Shown: positions 47,612-57,741, numbered from the stretch's first letter. The stretch is DNA of 64,000 nt from Synechococcus sp. CS-1325 (GCA_025128135.1 JAHLYW010000041.1:62001-126000), one strand, 5' to 3'. Program-made: numbers and translations. Notes: generated by a model from the sequence alone, not told the origin.

Positions 47612-48385
47612 ATGAGAGCCCGTCCGGCCGCTTTGATGTCGCTGCTCCGCTCCAGCCTGCCTGCCGTGCTGGCGGCAACAGCGCTGAGCTTCACTCCGGC
47701 GAGCTGGGCCGCAGCCCCGAGCGCGGCGCTGCTCCTGAGCCTCGAAACCGCCCTCAACAGTGGGTCGTCGAGCAGTGTTTCGGGCCTGCTGAAGGCCGGC
47801 CCCGGGCTCGACCCGGTCCAGCTGGAGGCCCGCTACGGCGCCCTGCGCTCCCGCTTTCCAGATGCCCGCTGGCAGGTGAGTCCGGGAAGCCCGCTCAAGG
47901 ATGGCCGCAGCACGGTTCAGATCAAGGTCAGCGGCAGCCGCCAGGAGGGGCCCTATCGCTACCGGCTCGAGGCCGAACAGCTGCTGGCCCTGACCAGCGG
48001 CGAGGGCCGCCTGACCGGCGAGGAAGTGATCCAGGAAACGAGCACCCTGCGCAGCGGTTCCACCGATCTGCCGATCAGCGTGCTGATCCCGGACGCCGTG
48101 CTCACCGGCCAGCGCTACGACGTGGACGTGGTGCTGGATGATCCCCTCGACGGTGCGGTGGCGGCGGGAGGAATCGCCGCGATCACCACCGCCCAGATCA
48201 ACCAATCCCAGAGCCCTGACCTGGAACTGGCGGCCCTGGGCGGCGGCGGGGTGTTCAAAACCGTTCAGGCCCCCTTTCAACCCGGCAGCCAGACCTGGGC
48301 GGTGCTGCTGGTGCACCCGCAAGGCATCGTGAGCACCACCAAACGGGTGCGGGTGGTGGCCGACAAAGCGGCCCTCATCCCCTGA
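47612..48385 (+). CDS. Exported protein of unknown function
   Basis: The function is not recognised. The 257-residue protein has a signal peptide (SLPAVLAATALSFTPASWAA), then an alpha/beta region (ALRSRFPDARWQVSPGS, STVQIKVSGSRQ, YRYRLEAEQLLALTSGEGRLTGEEVIQE) and a beta-rich second half resembling a cell-surface or periplasmic beta-sandwich (DLPISVLIPDAVLTGQRYDVDVVLDDP). It is divergent from murG, 47 bases away, and its stop overlaps that of the convergent dehydrogenase by 11 bases. Confidence 0.7.
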   Translation: MRARPAALMSLLRSSLPAVLAATALSFTPASWAAAPSAALLLSLETALNSGSSSSVSGLLKAGPGLDPVQLEARYGALRSRFPDARWQVSPGSPLKDGRSTVQIKVSGSRQEGPYRYRLEAEQLLALTSGEGRLTGEEVIQETSTLRSGSTDLPISVLIPDAVLTGQRYDVDVVLDDPLDGAVAAGGIAAITTAQINQSQSPDLELAALGGGGVFKTVQAPFQPGSQTWAVLLVHPQGIVSTTKRVRVVADKAALIP

Positions 48386-49259
48386 ACCAGCGAGCCAGGG
48401 CGGCCACATCCTCGCCGCCGTGCCCCGCGGCGATCAGGCTGTCCTCGATCGCCGCCACCTGGGCCGTGATCGGCAGTGCCAGCCCCTCAGCGGCAGCGGC
48501 CGCCAGGGCGATGGCCAGATCCTTGCGGTGCAGGGCGAGCTTGAAGCCGAGCGGAAAGGATCCCGCAAGCATGGCCTCGGCGCGGTGCTCCAGGGCCCAG
48601 GAGCCGGCCGCTCCGCTGGCGAGGGCCCGGCGCACCGCCGCCATCGGCAGCCCCAGCCTTTGCCCCAGTGCCATCGCCTCGGCCACGGCGGCATAGCTGC
48701 CGGCCACCAGCACCTGGTTGACGGCTTTGGCCTGCTGTCCTGCCCCTACCGGCCCCAGGTGGGTGATGCAACCGCCCACCACCTCCAGCAGGGGGCGAAC
48801 CCGCTCCAGGTCGGTCGCGCCGCCGCCCACCAGCACCGAGAGGGTGCCGGCCCTGGCGCCCTCGGTGCCACCGGTGACCGGGGCATCGAGGTAAGCAACA
48901 CCCCGGTGCTCCAGGCGCCGCGCCAGGGAGCGGCTGATGCCGGGATCGATCGTCGAGAAGTCGATCACCACCGACCCGGGCCGCAGTCCCGCCGAGGCGG
49001 ATGCCGTCCCCGCGCCGAACAGCACGGCCTCCACGTCCGGTCCGTCGCTGACACAGAGGCAAAGCCACTCGGCGGCTGCCCCCGCCGCCGCCGGACTGGC
49101 CGCCGCTGTCGCACCAGCCGCCACCAGAGGTTGCTCCCGCTGCCGACTCCGGTTGTGAACGGTGAGCGGGAAGCCGGCCGCCAGCAGATTCATGGCGATC
49201 GGAGCGCCGAGCGCCCCAAGGCCGATGAAGGACACAGCGGGCCGTGAGGATCTGGTCAT
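48375..49259 (-). CDS. NAD(P)-dependent beta-hydroxyacid dehydrogenase
   Basis: This 294-residue member of the 3-hydroxyisobutyrate/tartronate-semialdehyde reductase family has the N-terminal Rossmann motif FIGLGALGAPIAMNLLAAGF, the substrate block YLDAPVTGGTEGARAGTLSVLVGG and the catalytic Lys region GPVGAGQQAKAVNQVLVA, followed by FPLGFKLALHRKDLAIAL. It probably reduces a short-chain semialdehyde. It converges on the upstream-listed exported protein and is divergent from the next small gene. Confidence 0.92.
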   Translation of the reverse strand: MTRSSRPAVSFIGLGALGAPIAMNLLAAGFPLTVHNRSRQREQPLVAAGATAAASPAAAGAAAEWLCLCVSDGPDVEAVLFGAGTASASAGLRPGSVVIDFSTIDPGISRSLARRLEHRGVAYLDAPVTGGTEGARAGTLSVLVGGGATDLERVRPLLEVVGGCITHLGPVGAGQQAKAVNQVLVAGSYAAVAEAMALGQRLGLPMAAVRRALASGAAGSWALEHRAEAMLAGSFPLGFKLALHRKDLAIALAAAAAEGLALPITAQVAAIEDSLIAAGHGGEDVAALARWFRG

Positions 49260-49329
49260 GGGTGGGGCGGAGCCAGTCAGGACTCAGACGGGTGTTAAGG
49301 CCAGCATGGGAGTGTTCACAGGGAATCCG

Positions 49330-49752
49330 ATGACACGATCGATGACACTGCAGCGTTGGTTGCTGCCGCCCGCCACTGCCGCCCTGGCCTTCGCCCTGCA
49401 GGTGGGAGCCGGCCAGGCCCAGACGGCACCCATCCCCCAGAAATCACCGGAAGCTGGTCGGCGCATGGAGCAGCTCCAGAAACTCACCGACAGCCAGAAG
49501 CAGGAACTGTTCAGTGCCCGTCGCAGCATCGGACTGAAGAGCTATCCCGCCCAGATCGCCATCCTCCAGAAGGGCGAACGCTGCCTCAGCGGCGCCAGGG
49601 ATCTTCAGGAACTCAGTGCCTGCCGGCAGGAGGAGTCGAACACCCGCCGTGAGCTGATGGAACGCAACCGGGAGGAGCTGCGAACCGCCTATCAGCGTCT
49701 CGGGCTGTCGATGCCGGGCGGTCGCTGGGGAGCTCGCAACAAGAGCCTCTGA
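49330..49752 (+). CDS. Small exported protein, function unknown
   Basis: This protein of about 140 residues is not recognised. A signal peptide (RWLLPPATAALAFALQVGAGQAQ) is followed by a helical, highly charged mature part (KLTDSQKQELFSARRSI, RRELMERNREELRTAYQRLGL) with a Cys pair (CLSG, CRQE). ATG 49330 fits the signal; an ATG at 49306 is also possible. It converges with pgk, 14 bases between stops. Confidence 0.7.
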   Translation: MTRSMTLQRWLLPPATAALAFALQVGAGQAQTAPIPQKSPEAGRRMEQLQKLTDSQKQELFSARRSIGLKSYPAQIAILQKGERCLSGARDLQELSACRQEESNTRRELMERNREELRTAYQRLGLSMPGGRWGARNKSL

Positions 49753-49766
49753 GCCGCTGCAGCGGC

Positions 49767-50972
49767 TCAGGCGTCGTTGAGGGCGGCGACGCCAGGCAGC
49801 ACCTTGCCTTCCAGCAGCTCCAGGCTGGCGCCACCGCCGGTGGAGATGTGGCTCATCTGCTCGGCCACACCCACCTTCTCCACCGCGGCGACGGAGTCTC
49901 CGCCGCCGATGATCGTGCAGGTGCCGGTGGCGGTCAGGCCGGCGAGGGTATGGGCAATCGCATCGGTGCCGGCGGCGAACTTGTCAAACTCGAACACGCC
50001 CATCGGGCCGTTCCAGATCACGGTCTTGCAGTCGGCCAGGGCCGCTTCGAACGCCTTGATCGAGTCGGGGCCGATATCGAGGCCCATCCAGCCGTCGGGG
50101 ATGGCATCGATCGCGGTGATCTGGCTGTTGGCGTCGGGGGAGAAGTTGTCGGCCAGCACCACATCGGTGGGCAGCAGCAGCTGCACCCCCTTGGCGGCCG
50201 CCTTGGCCTCCAGCTCCCTGGCCAGCGGGAGCTTGTCTTCTTCCACCAGGCTCTTGCCCACCGCGAGGCCGCGGGCCTTGTAGAAGGTGAAAATCATGCC
50301 GCCGCCGATCAGCACCTTGTCGCACTTGTCGATCAGGGCTTCGAGCACGCCGATCTTGCTGCTCACCTTGGAGCCGCCCACGATCGCCGCCAGGGGACGC
50401 TTCGGCTCATCGATGGCGCCCTGCAGGTACTGCAGTTCCTTCTCCATCAGGTGGCCGGCCACGCTCGGGCTGAGAAATTTCGTCACCCCTTCGGTGGAAG
50501 CGTGGGCGCGGTGGGCGGCACCGAAGGCGTCATTCACGTACACCTCGGCCAGGGCCGCCAGCTTCTGGGCGAAGCCGGGATCGTTCTGCTCCTCCTCCGC
50601 GAAGAAGCGCACGTTCTCCAGCAGCACCACACCGCCATCGGCCAGGGCGGCCACCTTCGCCTCGGCATCGGGGCCGATGCAGCTGTCGGATTTCTCCACC
50701 GGCACCCCGAGCAGTTCGCTCAGCCGAGCCGCCACCTGGGTGAGACGCATGCCCTCGTTCACCTGGCCCTTGGGCCTGCCGTAATGGGCCGCCAGGATCA
50801 CCCGGGCGCCATGGCCGGTCAGATAGGTGATGGTGGGCAGGGCGGCACGGATGCGGGTGTCATCGGTGATGGCCCCGGCGTCATCGGCCGGCACGTTGAA
50901 ATCGACCCGAACCAGGACACGCTTGCCACTCAGCTCGGCGGTGGAGAGGCTGGCCAGGGTGCGCTTCGGCAT
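49767..50972 (-). CDS. pgk: Phosphoglycerate kinase
   Basis: Pgk interconverts 1,3-bisphosphoglycerate and 3-phosphoglycerate in glycolysis and the Calvin cycle. The 401-residue protein has [17 protein letters not shown], the substrate-binding RPKGQ and [55 protein letters not shown] and the ATP-site [13 protein letters not shown] and [11 protein letters not shown]. It is complete and unremarkable. Confidence 0.98.
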   Translation of the reverse strand: MPKRTLASLSTAELSGKRVLVRVDFNVPADDAGAITDDTRIRAALPTITYLTGHGARVILAAHYGRPKGQVNEGMRLTQVAARLSELLGVPVEKSDSCIGPDAEAKVAALADGGVVLLENVRFFAEEEQNDPGFAQKLAALAEVYVNDAFGAAHRAHASTEGVTKFLSPSVAGHLMEKELQYLQGAIDEPKRPLAAIVGGSKVSSKIGVLEALIDKCDKVLIGGGMIFTFYKARGLAVGKSLVEEDKLPLARELEAKAAAKGVQLLLPTDVVLADNFSPDANSQITAIDAIPDGWMGLDIGPDSIKAFEAALADCKTVIWNGPMGVFEFDKFAAGTDAIAHTLAGLTATGTCTIIGGGDSVAAVEKVGVAEQMSHISTGGGASLELLEGKVLPGVAALNDA

Positions 50973-51077
50973 GGCAGGGGGCGAGACAAAACGATGGCAG
51001 AGGTTAGCCCGCAGCCCGTCAGGCGCTAGGACAAGAGCAGGGCCCCCTGGCCCTTCCTCCCCTCAGGACCGTGAACG

Positions 51078-51461
51078 ATGTTCAGCACAGTTCTGTTTCC
51101 GATCGACCAGAGCCGCCAGACCATGGAAACCGCCGCCGTGGCCCTGGAGCTGGCCCAGCGTCACGCCAGCAGGCTGGTGGTGCTCTCGGTGGTGGAGCCT
51201 GAGCAGGGCGCCATGCATGACGCCGCCGCCGTGGCTGAACTGCTGGAGCAGGCCCGCCAGCATTTCGAGCAGGCCGGGATGGCCTGCGAGGTGATCGAGC
51301 GGGAGGGCAAGCCCGCCTTCGTGATCGGGGATGTGGCCGATGAAATCAACGCCGATGTGATCGTGATGGGCACCCGTGGCCTCACCCTCGCGGCCGATGA
51401 ACCCAGCACCGCCTCCCGGGTGATCCAGCTGGCCCCCTGCCCGGTGCTGGTGGTGCCCTGA
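51078..51461 (+). CDS. Universal stress protein (UspA family)
   Basis: This 127-residue single-domain Usp has the family start FSTVLFPIDQS, LVVLSVVEPEQG and the nucleotide-binding C-terminal motif VIVMGTRGLTLAAD...ASRVIQLAPCPVLVV (G-X2-G-X9-G type, partly modified). Such proteins modulate stress responses. Its stop overlaps the ATG of the GTPase gene as TGATG. Confidence 0.92.
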   Translation: MFSTVLFPIDQSRQTMETAAVALELAQRHASRLVVLSVVEPEQGAMHDAAAVAELLEQARQHFEQAGMACEVIEREGKPAFVIGDVADEINADVIVMGTRGLTLAADEPSTASRVIQLAPCPVLVVP

Positions 51462-52414
51462 TGGAGGCTGTCGCCACTGGTGGACCAACCCCGGCGGGCC
51501 ATGGTCTCAGCGTCTCCGCTCCTTCGATCCAGTGGTATCCGGGCCACATCGCCAAGGCGGAACGCCAGCTCAAGGATCAGCTCAGCAAGGTGGATCTGGT
51601 GATCGAGGTGCGGGATGCCCGTATCCCCCGGGCCACCGGCCACCCCCGTCTGCAGCGCTGGATGCAGGGCAAGCAGCGGCTGCTGGTGATCAACCGCCGC
51701 GACATGGTGAATGAAACCGCCCGGCTGGCCTGGGACCGCTGGCTGCGGGACCAGGGGGAAACTCCCTGGTGGTGCGACGCCAAGGTGGGAACGGGTGTGA
51801 AGCAGCTGCAGGAGGCGGCGATCCGGGCCGGCAGCCAGCTCAACGCCCGCCGCAGCGGCCGCGGCATGCGGCCCCGGCCGGTGCGTGCCCTGATGCTCGG
51901 CTTCCCCAATGTGGGCAAGTCAGCCCTGATCAATCGTCTGGTGCGCCGGAAGGTGGTGGACAGTGCCCGCCGTGCCGGCGTGACCCGCACGCTGCGCTGG
52001 GTGCGGCTGGGGCAGGAGCTCGACCTGCTCGATGCCCCCGGTGTCCTGCCGCCCAGGCTCGATGACCAGCGCGCCGCCCTGCTCCTGGCCCTCTGCGACG
52101 ACATCGGCCAGGCTGCCTATGACGGTGAGGCGGTGGCCATGGCCTTTCTTCGCCTGCTCGATGAGCTGGCCCGGCGTCCAGCGGCCGACTTCAGCCTCTC
52201 CCTGGTGGAAAAGCGCTACGGCGTGCCGGTACCGAGGCTCAACCCCGCCGATCCCCAGACGGCCGTGGATGGTTCGGCCTGGCTGGAGTCGGCCGCCGGC
52301 CGTCACACCAGCGGCGACACCGCCCGCATGGCCCAGCGGCTGCTCGACGACTTCCGCCGCTCCCTGCTGGGGGCGATCGCCCTGGAGCTGCCCCCAGCCG
52401 CTGCGCCACCGTGA
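51461..52414 (+). CDS. ylqF: Ribosome biogenesis GTPase YlqF/RbgA
   Basis: This 317-residue circularly permuted GTPase aids late 50S assembly. It has WYPGHIAKAERQLKDQLSKVDLVIEVRDARIP at the start, then the permuted G motifs G4 (VINRRDM), G1 (GFPNVGKSALINRL) and G3 (DAPGVLPP), and a C-terminal helical domain. It overlaps the usp gene and the pseudouridine synthase gene (GTGA), so the three are coupled. Confidence 0.95.
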   Translation: MEAVATGGPTPAGHGLSVSAPSIQWYPGHIAKAERQLKDQLSKVDLVIEVRDARIPRATGHPRLQRWMQGKQRLLVINRRDMVNETARLAWDRWLRDQGETPWWCDAKVGTGVKQLQEAAIRAGSQLNARRSGRGMRPRPVRALMLGFPNVGKSALINRLVRRKVVDSARRAGVTRTLRWVRLGQELDLLDAPGVLPPRLDDQRAALLLALCDDIGQAAYDGEAVAMAFLRLLDELARRPAADFSLSLVEKRYGVPVPRLNPADPQTAVDGSAWLESAAGRHTSGDTARMAQRLLDDFRRSLLGAIALELPPAAAPP

Positions 52415-53358
52415 CGCCATTCGGCGAGGGGGAAGGCGAGCTGATCTGTCTGGTTTACCCCCGGCCACTGCCGATGCGACTGGACCGCTGGTTGGTGAGC
52501 CAGCGACCGGAGCAGAGCCGCGCCCGCATCCAGAAGTTGATCGAGGCGGGCGTGGTGCGGGTGAACGGCGACACCGGCCGCGCCAAGACCCCCCTGCGCC
52601 CGGGGGATGCGGTGGAGCTCTGGATGCCACCGCCCGAGCCGCTGGCCTATCTGCTCCCCCAGGACATCCCCCTGGATGTGCTCTACGAGGACGCCCACCT
52701 GATCGTGCTCAACAAGCCGGCCGGGCTCACCGTCCACCCTGCTCCAGGCAACAGGGACGGCACCCTGGTCAATGCCCTGCTGCACCACTGCCCTGATCTG
52801 CCGGGGATCGGCGGCGAACGGCGGCCTGGCATCGTCCACCGGCTCGACAAGGACACCACCGGCTGCATCGTGGTGGCCAAGAGCCAGGAGGCGCTGGTGA
52901 AACTGCAGGTGCAGATCCAGAAACGGATCGCCTCCCGGGAGTACCTGGCGGTGATCCATGGGGTGCCGAAAACGGCAAGCGGCACGATCGAAGCGGCGAT
53001 CGGCCGTCACCCGATCGATCGCAAGAAGTACGCCGTGGTGGAGGAGAGCAAGGGGCGCCATGCCTCCACCCGGTGGCAACTGATCGAGCGGCTCGGCGAT
53101 TATTCCCTGCTGCGCTTCCAGCTCGACACCGGCCGCACCCACCAGATCCGGGTGCACTGCGCCCACCTCGGCCATCCGATCGTGGGCGATGCCACCTACG
53201 GGCGCTGCCGCAAGCTGCCCCTGGCCCTGCCCGGCCAGGCCCTCCATGCGGAGCGGCTGGGCCTGGACCATCCGATCACTGGCGAGCGGCGGCTGTTCGA
53301 GGCGCCGTTGCCGGAGCGCTTCGCCACCCTGCTGGACCTGCTCAGGAGCCGGGGCTAA
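52411..53358 (+). CDS. RluA/RluD-family pseudouridine synthase
   Basis: This 315-residue 23S rRNA pseudouridine synthase has an N-terminal S4 RNA-binding domain (MRLDRWLVSQRPEQSRARIQKLIEAGVVRVNG) and the catalytic domain with GIVHRLDKDTTGCIVVAKS, whose Asp is the nucleophile, then REYLAVIHG and the DTGRTHQIRVH motif. The layout matches RluD. The start is GTG 52411. The stop overlaps the convergent UPF0114 stop within CTAA. Confidence 0.93.
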   Translation: MTPFGEGEGELICLVYPRPLPMRLDRWLVSQRPEQSRARIQKLIEAGVVRVNGDTGRAKTPLRPGDAVELWMPPPEPLAYLLPQDIPLDVLYEDAHLIVLNKPAGLTVHPAPGNRDGTLVNALLHHCPDLPGIGGERRPGIVHRLDKDTTGCIVVAKSQEALVKLQVQIQKRIASREYLAVIHGVPKTASGTIEAAIGRHPIDRKKYAVVEESKGRHASTRWQLIERLGDYSLLRFQLDTGRTHQIRVHCAHLGHPIVGDATYGRCRKLPLALPGQALHAERLGLDHPITGERRLFEAPLPERFATLLDLLRSRG

Positions 53359-53870
53359 CCATCCGCGCCAGCCTGGGTGGGCCCGGTCTGGTTTTCGCCG
53401 CCGTACAGCTTGAAAGCCAGCAGGGCGGCGGTCACCAGGACCGTTCCAGCTCCGGAGTAGAGCAGCTCGATGCCATTGGATTGCTGGCCCTTGATCGAGC
53501 TCTCCAGATGGCTGAAGGTTTCCAGGAAGGAAACGGCCATCGAGAGGATCAGGAAATTGGCGAACATGCTCTTGACCTCATGGAAGCTGCGCACCCGGAT
53601 CGGCTCCGGCAGGTTCAGTTCGCGCACGAACAGGGAGAACATGCCGATGGCCAGGGTCAGGCAGCCGCTGCCCACCAGGAACAGATCGATGGCCTGCAGG
53701 ATCTGGACCTCGAACTGGCTCAGCTTCTCGAAATTCCCCCAGAAGGCCTCATCCAGCTGGTCCACCACCAGATGGGCTCCCATCAGGTAGGTGGCCGCCG
53801 TCGCGGCCAGCAGCCCGAGAACGGCAACGACGATCAGAAAACGCGCCTTCGGCAGGAAGCGATGGATCAT
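53355..53870 (-). CDS. YqhA/UPF0114-family membrane protein
   Basis: This 171-residue membrane protein has four hydrophobic helices (FLIVVAVLGLLAATAATYLMG; QAIDLFLVGSGCLTLAIGMFSLFV; SMFANFLILSMAVSFLETF; SGAGTVLVTAALLAFKLYG) and the family block LFVRELNLPEP. No function is established. It converges with the pseudouridine synthase and is divergent from the oxidoreductase at 53947. Confidence 0.88.
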   Translation of the reverse strand: MIHRFLPKARFLIVVAVLGLLAATAATYLMGAHLVVDQLDEAFWGNFEKLSQFEVQILQAIDLFLVGSGCLTLAIGMFSLFVRELNLPEPIRVRSFHEVKSMFANFLILSMAVSFLETFSHLESSIKGQQSNGIELLYSGAGTVLVTAALLAFKLYGGENQTGPTQAGADG

Positions 53871-53946
53871 GGGGTGGCGGTCAGCGATGCCGACAGATCA
53901 AGGGAGAAGATCCTTAGTTTGATTGCCTCTGCTGTTCGTCGCAGCG

Positions 53947-56277
53947 ATGGGCGACGCAGCGCCGGCCGGATTCAGCCCCCCCGAGTCCAATTCCCCTGCT
54001 GGCCCGGGCACCCCCAGCCTGGGCGGCGGCTGGCCCGTGATCGACGGCTGGGCCAAAGCCACCCTCTCCCCCCGCGGCCCGCTGCTGTGGCAGACCCTGC
54101 TGCACAAGAGCGCCTGCCTCTCCTGCGCCTGGGGCACCGGCGGTCAGAACGGCGGCTTCGTCGATGAGCTGGGTGAGCCGCTGCAGCGCTGCCTCAAGAG
54201 CGTCGAGGCGATCAGCGCCGAACTGCAGGCGGCGGTGCCGGAATCCGTCTTCTCCGGCCGCAGTATCAATGAGCTCCAGCGCCTGAGCTCTCTGGAGGCC
54301 GATCGGCTCGGGCGCCTCAGCCATCCGCTGATCCTGCGCGAGGGCCGCAGCCACTATGAGCGCCTCGGCTGGGACGACGTCTTCGAGCTGGCTGAAGCTG
54401 CTTTCCGGGTGCCGCCGGAGCGGCTGGCCTCCTACAGCTCCGGCCGCTCCTCCAACGAGGCCGCCTACCTGCTGCAGCTGCTGCTGCGGGCGCTGGGCTC
54501 CAACAACCTGGCCGACTGCTCCGATCTCTGCCACGCCCCCTCCACCGTGGGGCTGGGCGAGGTGTTCGGCTCGGGCACCTCGATGGTGAGCCTGGAGAGC
54601 CTGCAGCAGGCCGACTGCGTGGTGCTGGTGGGCTCCAACGCGCCGGCCAACCACCCGCGGCTGATGAACGAGCTGATCCGCCTGCGCGACCGCGGCGGAG
54701 CTGTGATCGTGATCAACCCGGTGCTGGAGGTGGGCCTGCTCAAGTTCGGCTCGCCAGCCTTCCCGATCAAATCGATGCTGCGGGGTTCGGAGATCGCCTC
54801 GCTGTTCCTGCAGCCGGTACCGGGCAGCGACACGGCCGTGTTTGTGGGGATCCAGAAGGCGTTGCTGGAATCCGGCCACGTGCGCCATGACTTCCTCGCC
54901 GCCCACACCGAAGGGTCCGAGGCGGTGCTGGAGCAGCTGCGCGCCACCGCCTGGGAAGCGATCACCGCCTGCTGTGGCCTCAGCCGTGAGGAGATCGAGC
55001 ACGCCGCCGCTGTGATCGCCCGCGCCAGGGGCGTGGTGTTCGCCTGGGCGATGGGCATCACTCATCACGCCAACGGCACCAACAACGTGCACGCCATCGC
55101 CAACACGGCCCTGCTGAGCGGCAACGCCGGCCGGAGCGGAGCGGGCACGATGCCGATCCGCGGCCACTCCAACGTGCAGGGCTTCGGCTCGATGGGCGTC
55201 ACGGTGAAGCTGCGCGCTGAGATGCAGCAGGCACTGGAGGCGCTGCTCGGCCGCCCGCTCAGCCGCGTCCCCGGCTACGACACCCGCGCCCTGATCGGGG
55301 CCGCCGAAGCCGGTGCGGTCGACACCCTGCTCTGCCTGGGCGGCAACCTCTGGGGCGCCAACCCGGATTCGGAGCAGGCCCGCCGTGCCCTCGGCCGTAT
55401 CGACACCGTGATGTACCTGGCCACCAAGCCCAACCAGGGGCATTTCCATGGGCTTGGCACCCGCCAGACCCTGGTGCTGCCGGTGTTCAACCGCTTCGAA
55501 ACACCGCACCGCACCACCACCGAAGCGGGCAACAACTTCGTACGCCTCAACGAACCGGGCCAGACCCACCTGAAACGAGCCGATCTGATCAGCGAGGTGG
55601 GCTTCCTGGCCGAGCTGGCCCGGCGGCTGATGGGCAGCGATCCGATCGACTGGGGCCGCCTGCAGGATCCCGTCTATGTGCGCCAGTTGATCGCCCGCAC
55701 CGTGCCCGGCTACGGCCCGATCGCCACGATCGATGCCACCAGGCGCGAATTCAGTGTGGAAGGACGGCTGTTCGAGCGGCCCTGCTTCCCGACCCCATCA
55801 GGGAAAGCACGGATGGCCCCCACACCCCTGCCGGCGCTGACGCTGCCTGAGCCGGACCAGTTCGGCGGCCTGGCGCCGGGGGAAGCCGGCCTGGTGCTGG
55901 CCCTGATCACCGCCCGCAGCTACTCCCAACACAACACCGTCGTCTACAAGCAGGGCGACGCCTACCGGGGCATGCCGCACCGCCAGACAATCCTGATGAA
56001 CCGCGCCGATCTGGCCCGCTCAGGCCTGAGCGCCCACCAGCGCGTGACAGTGCAGGGCGAAGCCGGAAGCCTGGAGGGGATCGAGATCATCCCCGGCGAG
56101 ATCCGCGAGGGCGCCGCACTGATGTTCTACCCGGAGGTGAATGCGATCATCCGAGCCCCGGTGGATCCCCGCAGCGGCACGCCCGCCTTCAAACGGGTGC
56201 CGGTGCTGGTGCGGGGCGGGCTCAGGCCGGCGGCGATGGCCTCAGGCGCCGCGTCAGCCGGTGCAGGGGAAAGCTGA
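53947..56277 (+). CDS. FdhF/YdeP-family molybdopterin oxidoreductase
   Basis: This oxidoreductase of about 776 residues belongs to the formate-dehydrogenase-like YdeP group. The N-terminus has KSACLSCAWGTGG (CxxC pair typical of YdeP; full iron-sulfur ligation as in FdhF is not seen), then the molybdopterin-binding SYSSGRSSNEAAYLLQLLLRALG, NVHAIANTALLSGNAGRSGAGTMPIRGHSNVQG, and a C-terminal dinucleotide-binding domain (LITARSYSQHNTVVYKQGDAYRG). The substrate is not known. ATG 53947 is chosen over TTG 53923. moaA and mobA, which make its cofactor, lie 5 kb away. The 3' end overlaps the convergent permease by 56 bases. Confidence 0.9.
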   Translation: MGDAAPAGFSPPESNSPAGPGTPSLGGGWPVIDGWAKATLSPRGPLLWQTLLHKSACLSCAWGTGGQNGGFVDELGEPLQRCLKSVEAISAELQAAVPESVFSGRSINELQRLSSLEADRLGRLSHPLILREGRSHYERLGWDDVFELAEAAFRVPPERLASYSSGRSSNEAAYLLQLLLRALGSNNLADCSDLCHAPSTVGLGEVFGSGTSMVSLESLQQADCVVLVGSNAPANHPRLMNELIRLRDRGGAVIVINPVLEVGLLKFGSPAFPIKSMLRGSEIASLFLQPVPGSDTAVFVGIQKALLESGHVRHDFLAAHTEGSEAVLEQLRATAWEAITACCGLSREEIEHAAAVIARARGVVFAWAMGITHHANGTNNVHAIANTALLSGNAGRSGAGTMPIRGHSNVQGFGSMGVTVKLRAEMQQALEALLGRPLSRVPGYDTRALIGAAEAGAVDTLLCLGGNLWGANPDSEQARRALGRIDTVMYLATKPNQGHFHGLGTRQTLVLPVFNRFETPHRTTTEAGNNFVRLNEPGQTHLKRADLISEVGFLAELARRLMGSDPIDWGRLQDPVYVRQLIARTVPGYGPIATIDATRREFSVEGRLFERPCFPTPSGKARMAPTPLPALTLPEPDQFGGLAPGEAGLVLALITARSYSQHNTVVYKQGDAYRGMPHRQTILMNRADLARSGLSAHQRVTVQGEAGSLEGIEIIPGEIREGAALMFYPEVNAIIRAPVDPRSGTPAFKRVPVLVRGGLRPAAMASGAASAGAGES

Positions 56278-57610
56278 GCAGGATCAGGCCGAGGGCGCCG
56301 GCGCTGTTGGCGGTGTCGTTGCGGATGGCGGCGATCAGGAAGGCGAAGGACCCCAGCCACACGATCGCGGCGCTGATCGGATAGCCCGGATCGCGGAAGG
56401 GCCGCTCCAGATCCGGCTCCCGCCAGCGCAGCAGCACCAGGGCGGTGATCCCGCTCAGGTAGAGCAGCACATAGAGAAAGGAGGCAATGCCCAGCAGGAT
56501 CGTGAAGTCGCCGAAGATCACCAGCAGGCCGGCGCTGGCGGTGGTCACCACCAGCCCCAGCACGGGGGTGCCGCTGGCGCTCACCGCAGCGAACTGGGGC
56601 AGGAAGAGGCCATCGCGGCTGAGGCCGAAGAGGATGCGCGGCGCGCCCATCACCACGGCATTGACGAGCCCGAACGAGGAGATCAGGGCCAGCACCACAA
56701 TCAGCTGAGCGCTCCAGGTCCCGAAGATCACCTCGGCCGCATCGGCCAGAGGCAGCACCGACCCGGCGATCCGCGAGACCGGCAGCAGCCGCAACAGCGC
56801 CAGATTCACCAGCAGATACAGCCCCGCCACGCTGAGCACACCACCCACCAGGGAGCGGGGCAGATCCTTGCTGGGCTCGGCGAATTCCTCGGCGAAATAG
56901 ATCGGGCTGTGCCAACCGTCGTAGGTGGTGATCACGGCCTGCATGGCGAACACCACGCCGATGCCGAGGCTGATGCCTGAGGCCGCGATCGGCTCTGCGG
57001 GCTCGGCGGCATCCAGCAGCGGTTCGGCCAGGCCCGCCAGATCTCTGAGAGGGGCATGCAGAAAGCAGGCCGTGATCAGGCCGAGGAAGGCGATGGCCTT
57101 ACCGAGGCTGAGGATTTTCTGGCTGAGGCTGCCGGCCTCCAGGCCCAGCTGCTGGATCAGGGCGAAGCCCACGAGCACCAGCAGGGCCACAGCCTTGCCG
57201 CCCACGGGCAGGGCCGGCAGCAGACCGATCGTGTAGTCGCCGATGGTCACGGCCACCCAGGCCAGGCCGGCGCAGTGCCCCACCCAGTCGATCCAGCCCA
57301 CGGTGAAGCCGGCCTGATCCCCCAGGGCCCGCCGGGCATACACGGTCCAGCCGCCGGCACGGGGCAGGCTGGCGCCCAGCTCAGCCACCGCGAGCGCACC
57401 GAGCAGGGCATAGAGCGCCCCCGCCACCCAGGCAGCCACGATCAACGGGCCGCTGCCCAGTTGCGCAGCCACCAGCCCCGGCGTGCGCAGGATGCCGGCA
57501 CCCACGGTGCCCCCCACCGCCCCGGCGATCCCGAAGCTCACCCCCAGGATGTGCAGCAGGGTGGACGGCGGGGCTTCAGCAGCTTCCGCAGCCTGGTCGG
57601 GTGAGGACAT
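56222..57610 (-). CDS. APC-family amino acid permease
   Basis: This transporter of about 462 residues has some 12 hydrophobic helices and the APC signature near the start (GIAGAVGGTVGAGILRTPG). It has acidic/Trp-containing helix 3 (GWTVYARRALGDQAGFTVGWIDW) and the TYDGWHSPIYFAEEFAEPSKDLPRSL loop. It probably imports an amino acid or polyamine. ATG 57610 (MSSPDQA) is chosen over an open extension to 57706. Its neighbours are a glutamine-synthetase-like ligase and a transglutaminase-like protein. Confidence 0.9.
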   Translation of the reverse strand: MSSPDQAAEAAEAPPSTLLHILGVSFGIAGAVGGTVGAGILRTPGLVAAQLGSGPLIVAAWVAGALYALLGALAVAELGASLPRAGGWTVYARRALGDQAGFTVGWIDWVGHCAGLAWVAVTIGDYTIGLLPALPVGGKAVALLVLVGFALIQQLGLEAGSLSQKILSLGKAIAFLGLITACFLHAPLRDLAGLAEPLLDAAEPAEPIAASGISLGIGVVFAMQAVITTYDGWHSPIYFAEEFAEPSKDLPRSLVGGVLSVAGLYLLVNLALLRLLPVSRIAGSVLPLADAAEVIFGTWSAQLIVVLALISSFGLVNAVVMGAPRILFGLSRDGLFLPQFAAVSASGTPVLGLVVTTASAGLLVIFGDFTILLGIASFLYVLLYLSGITALVLLRWREPDLERPFRDPGYPISAAIVWLGSFAFLIAAIRNDTANSAGALGLILLSFPLHRLTRRLRPSPPA

Positions 57611-57741
57611 CGAGCACCTGGCGATCAGCGCGGGATCCGAGCCGGCTCCCGCCATGGGCGAGTCTGCTCGCTGGTGAGAATGCCGTTCGTCTTGGCTGCG
57701 GAACACCTCCCCCAGCTAGTGCACCACCCACCAGGCGTGGT